Assembly: GCA_050948905.1 (NCBI GenBank)
Contig: JBMNES010000001.1
Location: 1,922,001-1,986,000 of the forward strand
Reading direction: 5' to 3'
From: DTKD01 sp050948905
GTDB taxonomy: Bacteria; Armatimonadota; UBA5829
Length of the DNA stretch: 64,000 nt
Under the pieces are notes generated by a model. The model was given only the letters and a program-made list of their open reading frames with translations. It ran no database searches and was not told where the DNA came from. This document shows, one piece after another, positions 51,457 through 59,866 of the stretch. Within the stretch, counting starts at the first letter, position 1; every line of letters begins with the position of its first letter. Both the position numbers and the translations under genes were made by a program.

Positions 51457-52541
51457 TTCAGTCCCATCACCTTCGCTACCGCATCTGTATCTGCCGGCAT
51501 ATCGATCATCGGATCGCAAATCTTCTTGGCGCGTTCCGGGTCCTTCAAGCCGTGCCCCGTGAGAATGCAAACCACGTCGCACTTCTCCTTGAAGAATCCC
51601 TCATTCGCCTTCTTGATGACGCCAGCCACCGAAGCCGCAGACGCCGGTTCGCAGAATACGCCTTCCGTGGACGCGAGCAACTTCTGTGCAGCGGTGATTT
51701 CCTCGTCGGTAACCTTCTCGATCAACCCGCCAGATTCGTCCCTTGCGGCCTCAGCCTGCTTCCAACTCGCGGGATTGCCGATTCTAATTGCAGTGGCAAT
51801 AGTCTCCGGGTTCGGGATCGGTCTGCCTTCCACAATAGGCGCCGATTTAGCCGCCTGGAACCCCAGCACCGTCGGCAGCCTATCGATAACTCCAGCCTCT
51901 TTATAGGCCTTATAACCAGCCCAATACGCCGTGATATTTCCCGCGTTTCCAACCGGTATCGCGTGATAGGTCGGCGCATGCCCAAGGTCATCACAAATCT
52001 CAAAGGCTCCGGTCTTCTGGCCCTCGATTCTAAACGGATTCAGTGAGTTAACCAGCGTAATTGGAAAATTATCCGTAATCTCCCGCACAATTCGCAGCGC
52101 GTCGTCGAAGTTGCCGTCTATTGCAATAACTTTTGCGCCGTGCATCATCGACTGCGACACCTTACCAAGCGCGACCTCGCCTTTCGGCAAAATCACCGCG
52201 CACACCAGCCCGGCCCTGGCAGAGTAAGCGGCAGCCGACGCGGCCGTGTTGCCGGTCGATGCGCAGATTGTCGCCTTACTTCCCATCTCGACTGCCTTGC
52301 TGATCGCCATAGTCATTCCGCGATCTTTAAAACTGCCGGTGGGGTTCATTCCCTCACATTTGACGTATAAAGTGATCTTGTCGCTGATCTGCGCGGCCAG
52401 TCTATCAACCTTAACCAGCGGCGTATAGCCCTCCAACAGCGACACGACCGGGGAAGTCTCTGTCAACGGCAGAAAATCTCTGTATCTTTCGATTAGCGGC
52501 ATCCGTACGAAACGGGTTGTTCGATTTTGCAAGGTGGCCAT
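51453..52541 (-). CDS. thrC: Threonine synthase
   Basis: A 362-residue PLP enzyme of fold type II that makes threonine from phosphohomoserine. The PLP lysine is in GMNPTGSFKDRGMT. The phosphate-binding glycine-rich segment is VGNAGNITAYWAGY, and CASTGNTAASAAAYSARAG is also typical. It lies one base after hom and overlaps purC, giving a compact hom-thrC-purC unit. Confidence 0.96.
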   Translation of the reverse strand: MATLQNRTTRFVRMPLIERYRDFLPLTETSPVVSLLEGYTPLVKVDRLAAQISDKITLYVKCEGMNPTGSFKDRGMTMAISKAVEMGSKATICASTGNTAASAAAYSARAGLVCAVILPKGEVALGKVSQSMMHGAKVIAIDGNFDDALRIVREITDNFPITLVNSLNPFRIEGQKTGAFEICDDLGHAPTYHAIPVGNAGNITAYWAGYKAYKEAGVIDRLPTVLGFQAAKSAPIVEGRPIPNPETIATAIRIGNPASWKQAEAARDESGGLIEKVTDEEITAAQKLLASTEGVFCEPASAASVAGVIKKANEGFFKEKCDVVCILTGHGLKDPERAKKICDPMIDMPADTDAVAKVMGLK

Positions 52542-52542
52542 A

Positions 52543-53829
52543 CTATTCCTCCACTCGAATCCAACTGCTCACTTCTTTGACCACTTCCAGCCCGCGGATC
52601 GCTTCCACCGCAGCCCTGGTATTCGGTTCATCAGCCTCGTGAGTCAGCCATACGACCTCTGCCGTAGAATCCGGCAGCATCCTCTGAATAACTGATTCTA
52701 TACTAACATTATTGTCGCCGAACGCCGCCGCCATAGATGCCAGCACCTTCGGTTTATCTTCCGTGAGCACGCGAATATAATTTTTGCATCGCACACTATC
52801 CATCGACAGCATCTCTCGCTGATCATAACACGTGCAGGATATGCGGGACGTAGAACCATAGTTTATGTTGCGCGCGATATCGACCACATCGCCGACCACC
52901 GCGCTGCCCGCCGCCATAGACCCTGCGCCGCGCCCGTAAAACATTACCTCTCCCACAGCACTGCCGTTCACGAATATCCCGTTGAATACGTCATCAACAT
53001 TAGCCAATGGGTGATGTTTCGGAATAAACGTCGGGTGGACACGCACGAGCATAGCGCCATCTATAAGCTGAGCTATCGCAAGCAACTTGACCAGATAACC
53101 TAACTCCGCCGCATTTTTCATATCCTCAGAGGTGATCTTCGTTATCCCCTCAGAGTAAACTTTCGTGACATCAACTCTGCTGGTGAATGCGATAGACGCC
53201 AGGATGGATATCTTATAAGCAGCATCATGGCCTTCGACATCGGCAGTAGGGTCTGCCTCCGCATAGCCCTTCGCCTGCGCGTCCGGCAGCACATCGCCAT
53301 AGCTCAGGCCTTCGTATGCCATCCGAGTCAAAATATAATTCGTGGTGCCGTTGACGATGCCCTTGACCTGCAATATCTGATTTCCTGCCAGGCAGCTTTT
53401 GAGAGGTCTGATTATCGGGATGCCTCCGCCGACGCTGGCCTCGAACATCAAATCTCTTTTAAGATCAGCGGCAAGGGGCAAAATCGAGCCGCCTTCTTTG
53501 GCAATCAATTCCTTGTTAGCCGTCACGACGTGCTTGCCGGCTTCAAGCGATCTGCGAATAAACGACCCGGCGGGTTTTACTCCACCGATAGTCTCCACCA
53601 CTATATCGATATCAGGATCGTTGATAATCTCATCAACATTAGTGGTCAGCACGCCCGGATCCACTCTAACCGGCCTCGGAGTTGTAATATCAAGGTCAGC
53701 AATTTTCTTGACTCGCAGCGGAGAGCCGACTTTTTTTGCGATAGACTCGGCGTTATCGGCAAGGATTTGCACCGCCCCTGCGCCGACTACCCCGAACCCG
53801 ATGATGCCGATATTAATTTTATCCTTCAA
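52543..53829 (-). CDS. hom: Homoserine dehydrogenase
   Basis: A 428-residue enzyme that reduces aspartate semialdehyde to homoserine. The NAD(P)-binding Rossmann motif is IGIIGFGVVGAGAVQIL. The catalytic domain shows GGGIPIIRPLKSCLAGNQI and KGYAEADPTADVEGHDAAYK. A C-terminal ACT domain (about residues 345-428) probably gives allosteric control by threonine. It lies three bases after accB and directly before thrC. Confidence 0.96.
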   Translation of the reverse strand: MKDKINIGIIGFGVVGAGAVQILADNAESIAKKVGSPLRVKKIADLDITTPRPVRVDPGVLTTNVDEIINDPDIDIVVETIGGVKPAGSFIRRSLEAGKHVVTANKELIAKEGGSILPLAADLKRDLMFEASVGGGIPIIRPLKSCLAGNQILQVKGIVNGTTNYILTRMAYEGLSYGDVLPDAQAKGYAEADPTADVEGHDAAYKISILASIAFTSRVDVTKVYSEGITKITSEDMKNAAELGYLVKLLAIAQLIDGAMLVRVHPTFIPKHHPLANVDDVFNGIFVNGSAVGEVMFYGRGAGSMAAGSAVVGDVVDIARNINYGSTSRISCTCYDQREMLSMDSVRCKNYIRVLTEDKPKVLASMAAAFGDNNVSIESVIQRMLPDSTAEVVWLTHEADEPNTRAAVEAIRGLEVVKEVSSWIRVEE

Positions 53830-53832
53830 TTT

Positions 53833-54312
53833 CTACTCCTCGACGCGAACCCGCACCAGCGTATCGCCCTCGCGAACAAGTTTACCGTTCTCAGCCGGAA
53901 TCTCGACCACCTCGCCGGCAACCTCACTTGGAACCTCGTTAAAGACCTTCATAGCCTCAAGCAGCCCGACCCTGGAGCCGACTTCGATTATGTCACCGAC
54001 CTCCACAAAAGGCGGTTCATCCGGCGCTGGGGATCGATAAAACACCCCAACCAGCGGAGCCACTATATCGACTATGTTGCCTTCGATAGCTTCCGGCTGC
54101 TCGATTATCTCAGGTTCTATGGTTTCCGGTTCTGCGGGGGCAATCGTCATGTCTTGAGGAGAGGGTAGGGTTTGAGGTGATGGGCGCAGGCTTTTTCCCT
54201 TAACGGTAACCGCCATATCCCCATGCTCAACGGTAAGCTCTTCTAAGTGGTATTTTTCGACCAGATCGACCAGCTTTTTGACTTCGTCTACGTCAATATC
54301 CAGCTTGCCCAC
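53833..54312 (-). CDS. accB: Biotin carboxyl carrier protein of acetyl-CoA carboxylase
   Basis: A 159-residue biotin carrier protein. The N-terminal helical region (KLDIDVDEVKKLVDLVEKYH) and the Pro/Glu-rich linker precede a lipoyl-type domain, with the biotinylated lysine in LLEAMKVFNEV near residue 122. The GTG start follows GGAGG by seven bases. A longer frame is open upstream without a signal. accC, usually the next gene, is absent here; instead hom follows three bases later. The partner carboxylase must be elsewhere. Confidence 0.93.
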   Translation of the reverse strand: MGKLDIDVDEVKKLVDLVEKYHLEELTVEHGDMAVTVKGKSLRPSPQTLPSPQDMTIAPAEPETIEPEIIEQPEAIEGNIVDIVAPLVGVFYRSPAPDEPPFVEVGDIIEVGSRVGLLEAMKVFNEVPSEVAGEVVEIPAENGKLVREGDTLVRVRVEE

Positions 54313-54494
54313 AAATAATCCTCCGCCCCTTTTATAATGCAAAAAATAGGGAACAGAGCCTATCTGCTCCCCAAACACGCAAGCGAAAACTTGGTACGCC
54401 CAAGTCACTCGTAGTATAACACCCGATTTCCGGCAGTGTCAACGAAAAGCGGGTCGCTTATATCAGTCGTAATGAAGTAGGGGATGGGCGCAAA

Positions 54495-54953
54495 CTAGTC
54501 CTTGCCTTCACTTTGATTTGCTGGCTTTGATTCAGGTTTTTTATGCGCTCTCGCCTCCTTCAAAGCCTCCTCAAAGTTCACCGTAGGAAGCAGGACTGGA
54601 CCCCCCTCGTTCAGTCCTGTTATCTGAGCCACCACACCTCGTGCGAACCCGTGCAGTATTGCCAGGCAGTTTAACGGCACGACAGCTTTGATGTACTCTT
54701 CCGAAGTGTCATTCGGAAGCTCAAATATGCCTACCGTCTTTATAGATATTTGGTTGTATCGACAGTGAGCACCTGCCGCAGGGGTAAGTATCATTTCCAG
54801 ACCGATCCTAAATGACAGCGCATCGGGTCTCTTGCGAAGATGCAAATCTACCGAGGTCTCATACTTCTCTTGATCCCCAGACTCTGCAGAATGGGCAAGA
54901 GCTATATTGATACGGTCAAGCCAAATACGTTGCGTTTTAAGCGGCGACAACAT
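54495..54953 (-). CDS. SecB-like chaperone of a toxin-antitoxin-chaperone module
   Basis: A 152-residue protein whose C-terminal half matches the SecB fold: VPLNCLAILHGFARGVVAQI followed by TGLNEGGPVLLPTVNF, the SecB hallmark of a helix leading into the conserved P-x-NF strand. A charged tail (ARAHKKPESKPANQSEGKD) ends it. GGAG precedes the ATG, and its start overlaps the antitoxin gene by 17 bases. In known TAC modules a SecB-like chaperone protects the antitoxin's C-terminal addiction segment from degradation. The order toxin, antitoxin, SecB matches that of Mycobacterium tuberculosis Rv1955-Rv1957. Confidence 0.78.
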   Translation of the reverse strand: MLSPLKTQRIWLDRINIALAHSAESGDQEKYETSVDLHLRKRPDALSFRIGLEMILTPAAGAHCRYNQISIKTVGIFELPNDTSEEYIKAVVPLNCLAILHGFARGVVAQITGLNEGGPVLLPTVNFEEALKEARAHKKPESKPANQSEGKD

Positions 54954-55365
54954 TTTTCTGCTCCGATGGTTCTTCGAGCGGCTGCTCCTCGTATTCTGCC
55001 TCAAAAGAAGTAAGTGGCTCACTATACACAGGAATAGAAACGACGTCGCGTGACGAGTACCTCTCATATTCCTCCCATTCCGACCACGAGAGCTTTTTAA
55101 GATGGGATTCGAAGTCGATTGTATAGCCAAGCTCCCAGAAAATATCGACCACTGTTTTAAGTGTCAGATTTTGATCTCCGCGAAGCACTTTTGTGACCCA
55201 GGCGCGGGATTTGCCCAGCTTGCGCGCCAGATCTGCACGGCTGATTCCCTTCGCTTCCATAATCTCACATATCTGTTCAGTCAGATCAATGACAACTGTC
55301 TCAAGCTGATAATCAGCAGTATTTTCTGCCTCTTTAAATGCACTCAGCAAATCGTTAATACTCAC
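54937..55365 (-). CDS. HigA-like XRE antitoxin with a C-terminal tail
   Basis: A 142-residue antitoxin. An XRE helix-turn-helix occupies about residues 35-85 (ISRADLARKLGKSRAWVTKV, then LRGDQNLTLKTVVDIFWELG). A tail of about 50 residues follows (LSWSEWEEYERYSSRDVVS and on), aromatic and acidic, and unusually long for a HigA protein. It resembles a chaperone-addiction domain. The GTG start is preceded by GGAGG, and overlaps the toxin gene by 11 bases. The protein probably represses the operon through the boxes at 55790-55822. Confidence 0.8.
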   Translation of the reverse strand: MSINDLLSAFKEAENTADYQLETVVIDLTEQICEIMEAKGISRADLARKLGKSRAWVTKVLRGDQNLTLKTVVDIFWELGYTIDFESHLKKLSWSEWEEYERYSSRDVVSIPVYSEPLTSFEAEYEEQPLEEPSEQKNVVAA

Positions 55366-55783
55366 GACGCTCCTCCACTCTCCCCGCCTTCTTATCCATC
55401 TGGTATAACTCAAACCTTTGCTGTGCCCGGGCAATTGCCTGGCGATTTCTGTCCTTGCTTTTGTTGGATTTTTTGATGTCTCCTTCTACCAGTATTAGCC
55501 CACGCTCGTCGAAAAAACAGAATATGCGAACGTCATACGCCTTGAACTCGAACAGCGGTTTATGCCCCTCAACATCCTTGAACTGTTCCTGGTTGACTAT
55601 TTTGCCCGTAGACGCCATTTTATCGAAGAGCGCAGTTACCCGCTTGAACTCTTTTGACCTGCTTTTAGCCAGTTCCTGCAAGAAATCACCGACTGGATAC
55701 TGTTCGCCATCGCCCCACAAATACAAACGCAAACTGGCAGCGCCTTCCGTCGGAAAAGGCAATTGAATTAAGGATATGCGCAT
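55355..55783 (-). CDS. HigB/RelE-superfamily toxin (Gp49-like)
   Basis: A 142-residue protein of the phage Gp49/HigB family of RelE-fold mRNA-cleaving toxins. The signature is in the C-terminal half: PLFEFKAYDVRIFCFFDERG and LILVEGDIKKSNK, with basic residues suited to RNA binding. The N-terminal region (EFKRVTALFDKMASTGKI) is the usual helical hairpin. It is the first gene of the toxin-antitoxin-chaperone unit; the antitoxin start lies inside its end. A canonical promoter and boxes precede it. Confidence 0.82.
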   Translation of the reverse strand: MRISLIQLPFPTEGAASLRLYLWGDGEQYPVGDFLQELAKSRSKEFKRVTALFDKMASTGKIVNQEQFKDVEGHKPLFEFKAYDVRIFCFFDERGLILVEGDIKKSNKSKDRNRQAIARAQQRFELYQMDKKAGRVEERREY

Positions 55784-55789
55784 GTGTTT

Positions 55790-55838
55790 ACTTATAAGTC
55801 AACATGTTCATGCTAACTTATACCACCCCAGGTGTCAA
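55790..55838 (-). promoter_or_regulatory. Promoter and likely operator of the toxin-antitoxin-chaperone operon
   Basis: On the minus strand TTGACA (55833-55838) and TAGCAT (55810-55815) are 17 bases apart. Two boxes with ACTTATA flank the -10: one in the spacer (55816-55822) and the palindrome ACTTATAAGT (55790-55799) near the start of the message. Another palindrome, AACATGTT, lies at 55801-55808 across the expected start of transcription. This is the expected layout for repression by the antitoxin. Confidence 0.6.
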
Positions 55839-55909
55839 TCCTATAATAAAATATTTACTGCCTGAGTTGTACAATCTAACTTCGGATTCCTTCGCTGTAT
55901 AATTACACC

Positions 55910-55942
55910 AACAGACCTGCCCAAATTACGGGCAGGTCTGTT
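55910..55942 (-). terminator. Terminator-like hairpin after the GH20-like gene
   Basis: AACAGACCTGCCC and GGGCAGGTCTGTT form a perfect 13-base stem around AAATTAC, 26 bases after the stop at 55969. No long U run follows. Confidence 0.7.
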
Positions 55943-55968
55943 TGAAGTTTCGCTCTGTGTTAAAGGAA

Positions 55969-56904
55969 TTACTTGCCTTCGAACTCCTTGCGTGCAGCGC
56001 CGATTTGTTCGATTCCTTCGATGTGTCTCTGATGGAACTCCTCGGTAGTCGGCCGCCAGATAGTCTGGAAGAACCCCTTCAGCCTCTCCGGCGCGATGTT
56101 GTCCTTTGACCATCTTACTATGTTGCCGAAGTTAAAAGAATGCGAGTGGTTGCTGCCGGCCGGTATCTGGTCGAACTTATTCGCCTCCAGGACCCTGAAC
56201 GCATTCACATACTTCTTGCGATACTCGTTCTCCGGCTCCATAGAGTCGTCGTAGTACCAGTTGCTCTGCATCACCGACTTCCGCATCCTCTTCAGGAACT
56301 CTTCCTCGTGGTTCCAGATATAATCCGACCAAATCCACGCCTGCGAGCCGTTCTTTTCCACTTGGTCTACCAGGAAATCGAAATCGTGCCACCACAAGTC
56401 ATACTGTCGAATAACAAGATACTCCATATGCGCCTGGTGGTCGTACGTCTCCTCGTCCATCCCCAAATGGAACAGCCTTGGCTTATCGAATATCTCCAAA
56501 CATTCCTTGATCAGGTCAGCACACACCTCATAGTATTTCGGCGTCGAGACCATTCGAGAATACGGCCCCATCCACAAGTCGTGGGTCGCCGAAAAGTTCA
56601 GCTTCGGGATAGGCTCAATGCCCATCTTGCGCAATTTATCGAGCTCGCTTTTTAGTTGGTCAATCGACCACGCGCCCTTGATGGCGATCTCAGGATGCGA
56701 TTCATACTGCACTGCGTCTCCAAGGTCAATAACCAGCATATTGACCCCATTGTCGGCCATCCGCGGCAGCAAATCGTCCCAGACAGCCTTCTCAAATCGC
56801 AGCTCGGGTCGGCCAACTATAATACTCTCATAGCCTTCAAATTCAGGCGAACTGCGATCAAGCCACATGTTGTAGCTCAGGTGAATTAAGCTAGCCCAGA
56901 TCAT
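55969..56904 (-). CDS. GH20-like TIM-barrel protein, tandem copy 2
   Basis: A 311-residue protein with no signal peptide, very similar to the gene immediately upstream. The barrel shows MADNGVNMLVIDLGDAVQYE, GIEPIPKLNFSATHDLWMGP, and LFHLGMDEETYDHQAHM, where HLGMDEE resembles the catalytic Asp-Glu pair of GH20 (HxGGDE). It is about a third of the size of full GH20 enzymes and lacks the GH20b domain. It follows copy 1 by 63 bases and ends before a hairpin. Function and substrate unknown. Confidence 0.65.
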   Translation of the reverse strand: MIWASLIHLSYNMWLDRSSPEFEGYESIIVGRPELRFEKAVWDDLLPRMADNGVNMLVIDLGDAVQYESHPEIAIKGAWSIDQLKSELDKLRKMGIEPIPKLNFSATHDLWMGPYSRMVSTPKYYEVCADLIKECLEIFDKPRLFHLGMDEETYDHQAHMEYLVIRQYDLWWHDFDFLVDQVEKNGSQAWIWSDYIWNHEEEFLKRMRKSVMQSNWYYDDSMEPENEYRKKYVNAFRVLEANKFDQIPAGSNHSHSFNFGNIVRWSKDNIAPERLKGFFQTIWRPTTEEFHQRHIEGIEQIGAARKEFEGK

Positions 56905-56967
56905 TGATTACTCCTTATCCTCGTTCATATTGTTATCGATCGAATTCTTCCTCACTGTAGTTACGCC

Positions 56968-57900
56968 TCAGTTTTCGAATTCCCTGCGAGCTTCAGCAAT
57001 TTTTTCGATTGCTTCGATATGATGCTGTCGATGCTGCTCAGTAGTGGGCTTCCAGGGGGTCTGCATGAACCCTTTTAACCTATCCGCCGACAGGTTGCTC
57101 TTGCACCATTTCACCAGTTCCACAAAGTTGACCGGGGTGTTGTAATTGCTGCCGGTTGGGACCTGGTCGAAACCGTTGGAGTCAAGAACCTTAAAACATT
57201 CCACGTAGTTCTGGCTGGTCGGGTCTTCAGGCTCCATCGACTCGCCGTAATACCAGTTGCTCTGCAACACGTGCTTCGACATTTTTTGGACAAACTCGTC
57301 CCTGTGATCCCACATATAATCCGACCATATCCACGCCTGGCTGCCGTTTTTCTCCACCTGATCGACCAGGAAGTTGAAGTCGTGCCACCACAGGTCGTAT
57401 TGGCGTATCACGACGTATTTCATCAGTTTCTGATTGCTGTATGTCTCCTCGTCCATCCCAAGGTGGAAGAACCGCGGCTTATCGAATATGTCGATGCATT
57501 CCTTTATCAGATCCGCGCACACCTCATAGTATTTTGGTGTTGACACCATTCGAGAATACGGCCCCATCCACATGTCGTGCATGGCTGAAAAGTTCAGCTT
57601 CGGTATCGGCTCGATGCCCAGCTTTCGCAGCTTGACCAATTCTTCCTGTAACTGTTTGACCGACCACGCGCCCTCGGTTGCCAGCTCAGGATGCGACTTA
57701 TACTGCACCCCCTCGCCGAGGTCAATTATCAGCATATTGACCCCGCTCTCCGCCATTTTCTGCAACAAATCGTCCCAGACTGCTTTATCGAATCGCATTT
57801 TGGGGCTGGCGGTAAGGTTCGTGTTCGGTTCCTTGAGCTCAGTCAATATGCGGTCGTACCACATGTTGTAGCCAAGATGAAGAAGATTAGCCCAGATCAT
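56968..57900 (-). CDS. GH20-like TIM-barrel protein, tandem copy 1
   Basis: A 310-residue paralogue of the next gene. The matching segments are MAESGVNMLIIDLGEGVQYK, GIEPIPKLNFSAMHDMWMGP and FFHLGMDEETYSNQKLM, and the order of motifs is the same throughout. No signal peptide is present, though the upstream gene in the operon encodes an exported protein. Its start overlaps the stop of that gene in an ATGA, showing translational coupling. The two copies have diverged mostly on the surface, which suggests an old duplication with both kept functional. Confidence 0.65.
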   Translation of the reverse strand: MIWANLLHLGYNMWYDRILTELKEPNTNLTASPKMRFDKAVWDDLLQKMAESGVNMLIIDLGEGVQYKSHPELATEGAWSVKQLQEELVKLRKLGIEPIPKLNFSAMHDMWMGPYSRMVSTPKYYEVCADLIKECIDIFDKPRFFHLGMDEETYSNQKLMKYVVIRQYDLWWHDFNFLVDQVEKNGSQAWIWSDYMWDHRDEFVQKMSKHVLQSNWYYGESMEPEDPTSQNYVECFKVLDSNGFDQVPTGSNYNTPVNFVELVKWCKSNLSADRLKGFMQTPWKPTTEQHRQHHIEAIEKIAEARREFEN

Positions 57901-59672
57901 TTTTTCTCCTTTTCGGTGTTTTTTGCCGTTGCAGGTTGAGGCTGCTTAACGGTCAGAGTCAGTGAATACTCCGGGTTCTCTTTGGACATCGGCAAGCTGA
58001 TCACAATCCGGCCCTCGCCGGTTTCTGCAAACCCGTCCTTCGTATAAGGATTATGCGGTAGCACCGGCCATTTGACGCTGGCCGTCTCCGGCACTGTTAA
58101 TCTCCAGTTAGTGTGCTCAATCCAGCCGCCCAGTTTCTCTCCCGACAACTCAAAGGCATCGTCGCCCAGAGTCTGTTTCGAATGCTCGGTGATCAGGTCT
58201 TTACCTACAGTTGGAAGAAGCGTAATATGCGCCGCCACCGGCAGATTTCCGTTGCTTGTCGACTTTAACCTAATAAGAGCAGTGTCATCGTCAACCGGCT
58301 CAACGGATATTTCGCACTGCTCTTTATCGTAATCCAGAGTCAGGCCAACCGGGTCAGATTTTTGCAAAACAGCGTTCGACGGCACGTGCGTCAATCCATC
58401 CGGCGGGGTGAACTTAGGGTCAGTCTCTCCAGCCTTTTTCTGCAGCAGTGAAGTATCTCCGACCGTGAAGTTACTCCACAGCGGTTGCATTTTCGTGTTG
58501 CCGCCGCCCATTATCAGCCCCGCGCGGTCGTGAAATACGCTCACGAAGTTCTGTCGATCCTGTATCCACCTGGACTCAAAAACAGGGCAGTTATAAGCAG
58601 ATACACAGATAAACCACGGCGCCTTGCGTCGGATCAGCGATTGATTGTCACTGGAAACGAACTGATAATCCTTTCTCTCACTTGCCGTCTCGACCACGCT
58701 TCCTTCCTGACCATACAATATAAACTCTGCCATCAAATCAGGGTTAAACGCTTTAATTGCTTTCCACTGGTGATGCAAATACCCACGTCCCTGCGCGGTG
58801 AAGGTAAACCCTACGTTGCCCCCGGGTCTGCCTCGTCCGTATGGGTTACGCTCATCAATAGTCTCCACATTAGTACAGTTGGGGTATACGAACGCAGAAT
58901 GGAACTGGGCGGCCTTTTCAAGCGCAGGGAGCACGCTACGGTCTCCGCTGGCGGCATAGTATATCCCCAGCGATTCGGAATATACATAGTTATACATCAC
59001 AACCGGGCCGTTGTGCTCGCTCCAGAAGCCGACTGGGTCCTGCGCAGCCACCACTTTAGCCATAAACTCACTGGCCTTCTCACGCCATTCGACGTTGTCA
59101 AAGACCTGTCCTGCTATATAAAGCCCCATCGCGTGATGCGCCGGTATATTGACCGGTCGGGTAAGCTGCGTCTTGGCGATGCCAGTAAACCCCAGTTTAA
59201 GAGCCTGCTCCCATCGCTGCCTTTTCTCAAATGGCATAGCGTTTCTTATCAGCCCGAACGCCCGTATCCACCGGCTATAGGTCCACGGCATATACGTCAT
59301 CCCCCACGTCGAGCCGTCCTTCTTCCTGAACAACCACTGGCCATCCGGAGCCTGGTCATCTATCAAAGCGTCCCCGCCAGCAATAATCGCCTCAAGGACT
59401 TCAGGGTCGTGATAATAGGGGTTATCGTCGTGTTTTGTAGCCCACGCCACCGCCAGCGGAAATATCAGGTTCTGGTCGTTCACCATCCATATCCCTGTGC
59501 CGAATCTGCCCGTATTCTTATCCTGAGAGGCCAGAATGCTGGGCACCTTTTTCGCCAGTTCGGCCACAAACCGATCCTTAAAAATCAGTTTGTCACCAGT
59601 CGCATTGCCCGCCCCCAGGCAGCACTGCCCGATCGCCATCACGCCTAACACTATCAACGCCATACTCCTCAT
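57897..59672 (-). CDS. Exported (alpha/alpha)-barrel-like protein, possibly polysaccharide-degrading
   Basis: A 591-residue protein with a signal peptide (MRSMALIVLGVMAIGQCCLG), preceded by GGAGG. The N-terminal two thirds are helical (KLIFKDRFVAELAKKVPSIL, TYSRWIRAFGLIRNAMPFEK, and RPVNIPAHHAMGLYIAGQVF), like the toroid of heparinase or GH88/105 enzymes. The C-terminal part is beta-rich and ends in a Lys-rich tail (PQPATAKNTEKEKK). No catalytic motif is certain. The frame is open 42 codons upstream without a signal. It heads the three-gene operon with the two GH20-like copies. Confidence 0.6.
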   Translation of the reverse strand: MRSMALIVLGVMAIGQCCLGAGNATGDKLIFKDRFVAELAKKVPSILASQDKNTGRFGTGIWMVNDQNLIFPLAVAWATKHDDNPYYHDPEVLEAIIAGGDALIDDQAPDGQWLFRKKDGSTWGMTYMPWTYSRWIRAFGLIRNAMPFEKRQRWEQALKLGFTGIAKTQLTRPVNIPAHHAMGLYIAGQVFDNVEWREKASEFMAKVVAAQDPVGFWSEHNGPVVMYNYVYSESLGIYYAASGDRSVLPALEKAAQFHSAFVYPNCTNVETIDERNPYGRGRPGGNVGFTFTAQGRGYLHHQWKAIKAFNPDLMAEFILYGQEGSVVETASERKDYQFVSSDNQSLIRRKAPWFICVSAYNCPVFESRWIQDRQNFVSVFHDRAGLIMGGGNTKMQPLWSNFTVGDTSLLQKKAGETDPKFTPPDGLTHVPSNAVLQKSDPVGLTLDYDKEQCEISVEPVDDDTALIRLKSTSNGNLPVAAHITLLPTVGKDLITEHSKQTLGDDAFELSGEKLGGWIEHTNWRLTVPETASVKWPVLPHNPYTKDGFAETGEGRIVISLPMSKENPEYSLTLTVKQPQPATAKNTEKEKK

Positions 59673-59804
59673 TATTGCACTTCCTCCGTCGTTCGCGGTG
59701 CCGCCAATAGGGAACACTATCGCGAACAGGCTTATCTCAGTTTTCTCCACACGCCTGCAAATACCTCCAGTGTTTGAAAACAAAGGATTACCGGCCAAAC
59801 TCTG

Positions 59805-59834
59805 TTGACCCGGCTTTTGCTGCAGGGGTATACT
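59805..59834 (+). promoter_or_regulatory. Promoter of lipB
   Basis: TTGACC (59805-59810) and TATACT (59829-59834) are separated by 18 bases. Transcription would begin near 59841, about 26 bases before the lipB start, so the longer open frame starting at 59774 is excluded. Confidence 0.65.
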
Positions 59835-59866
59835 ATGTCCAGCCGCCTTCAGGCACCGGAGGGATC

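Noticed and set aside
55841..56113. Minus-strand frame across the end of the GH20-like gene
   Set aside because: It is out of frame with the clear barrel gene and runs through its terminator hairpin.
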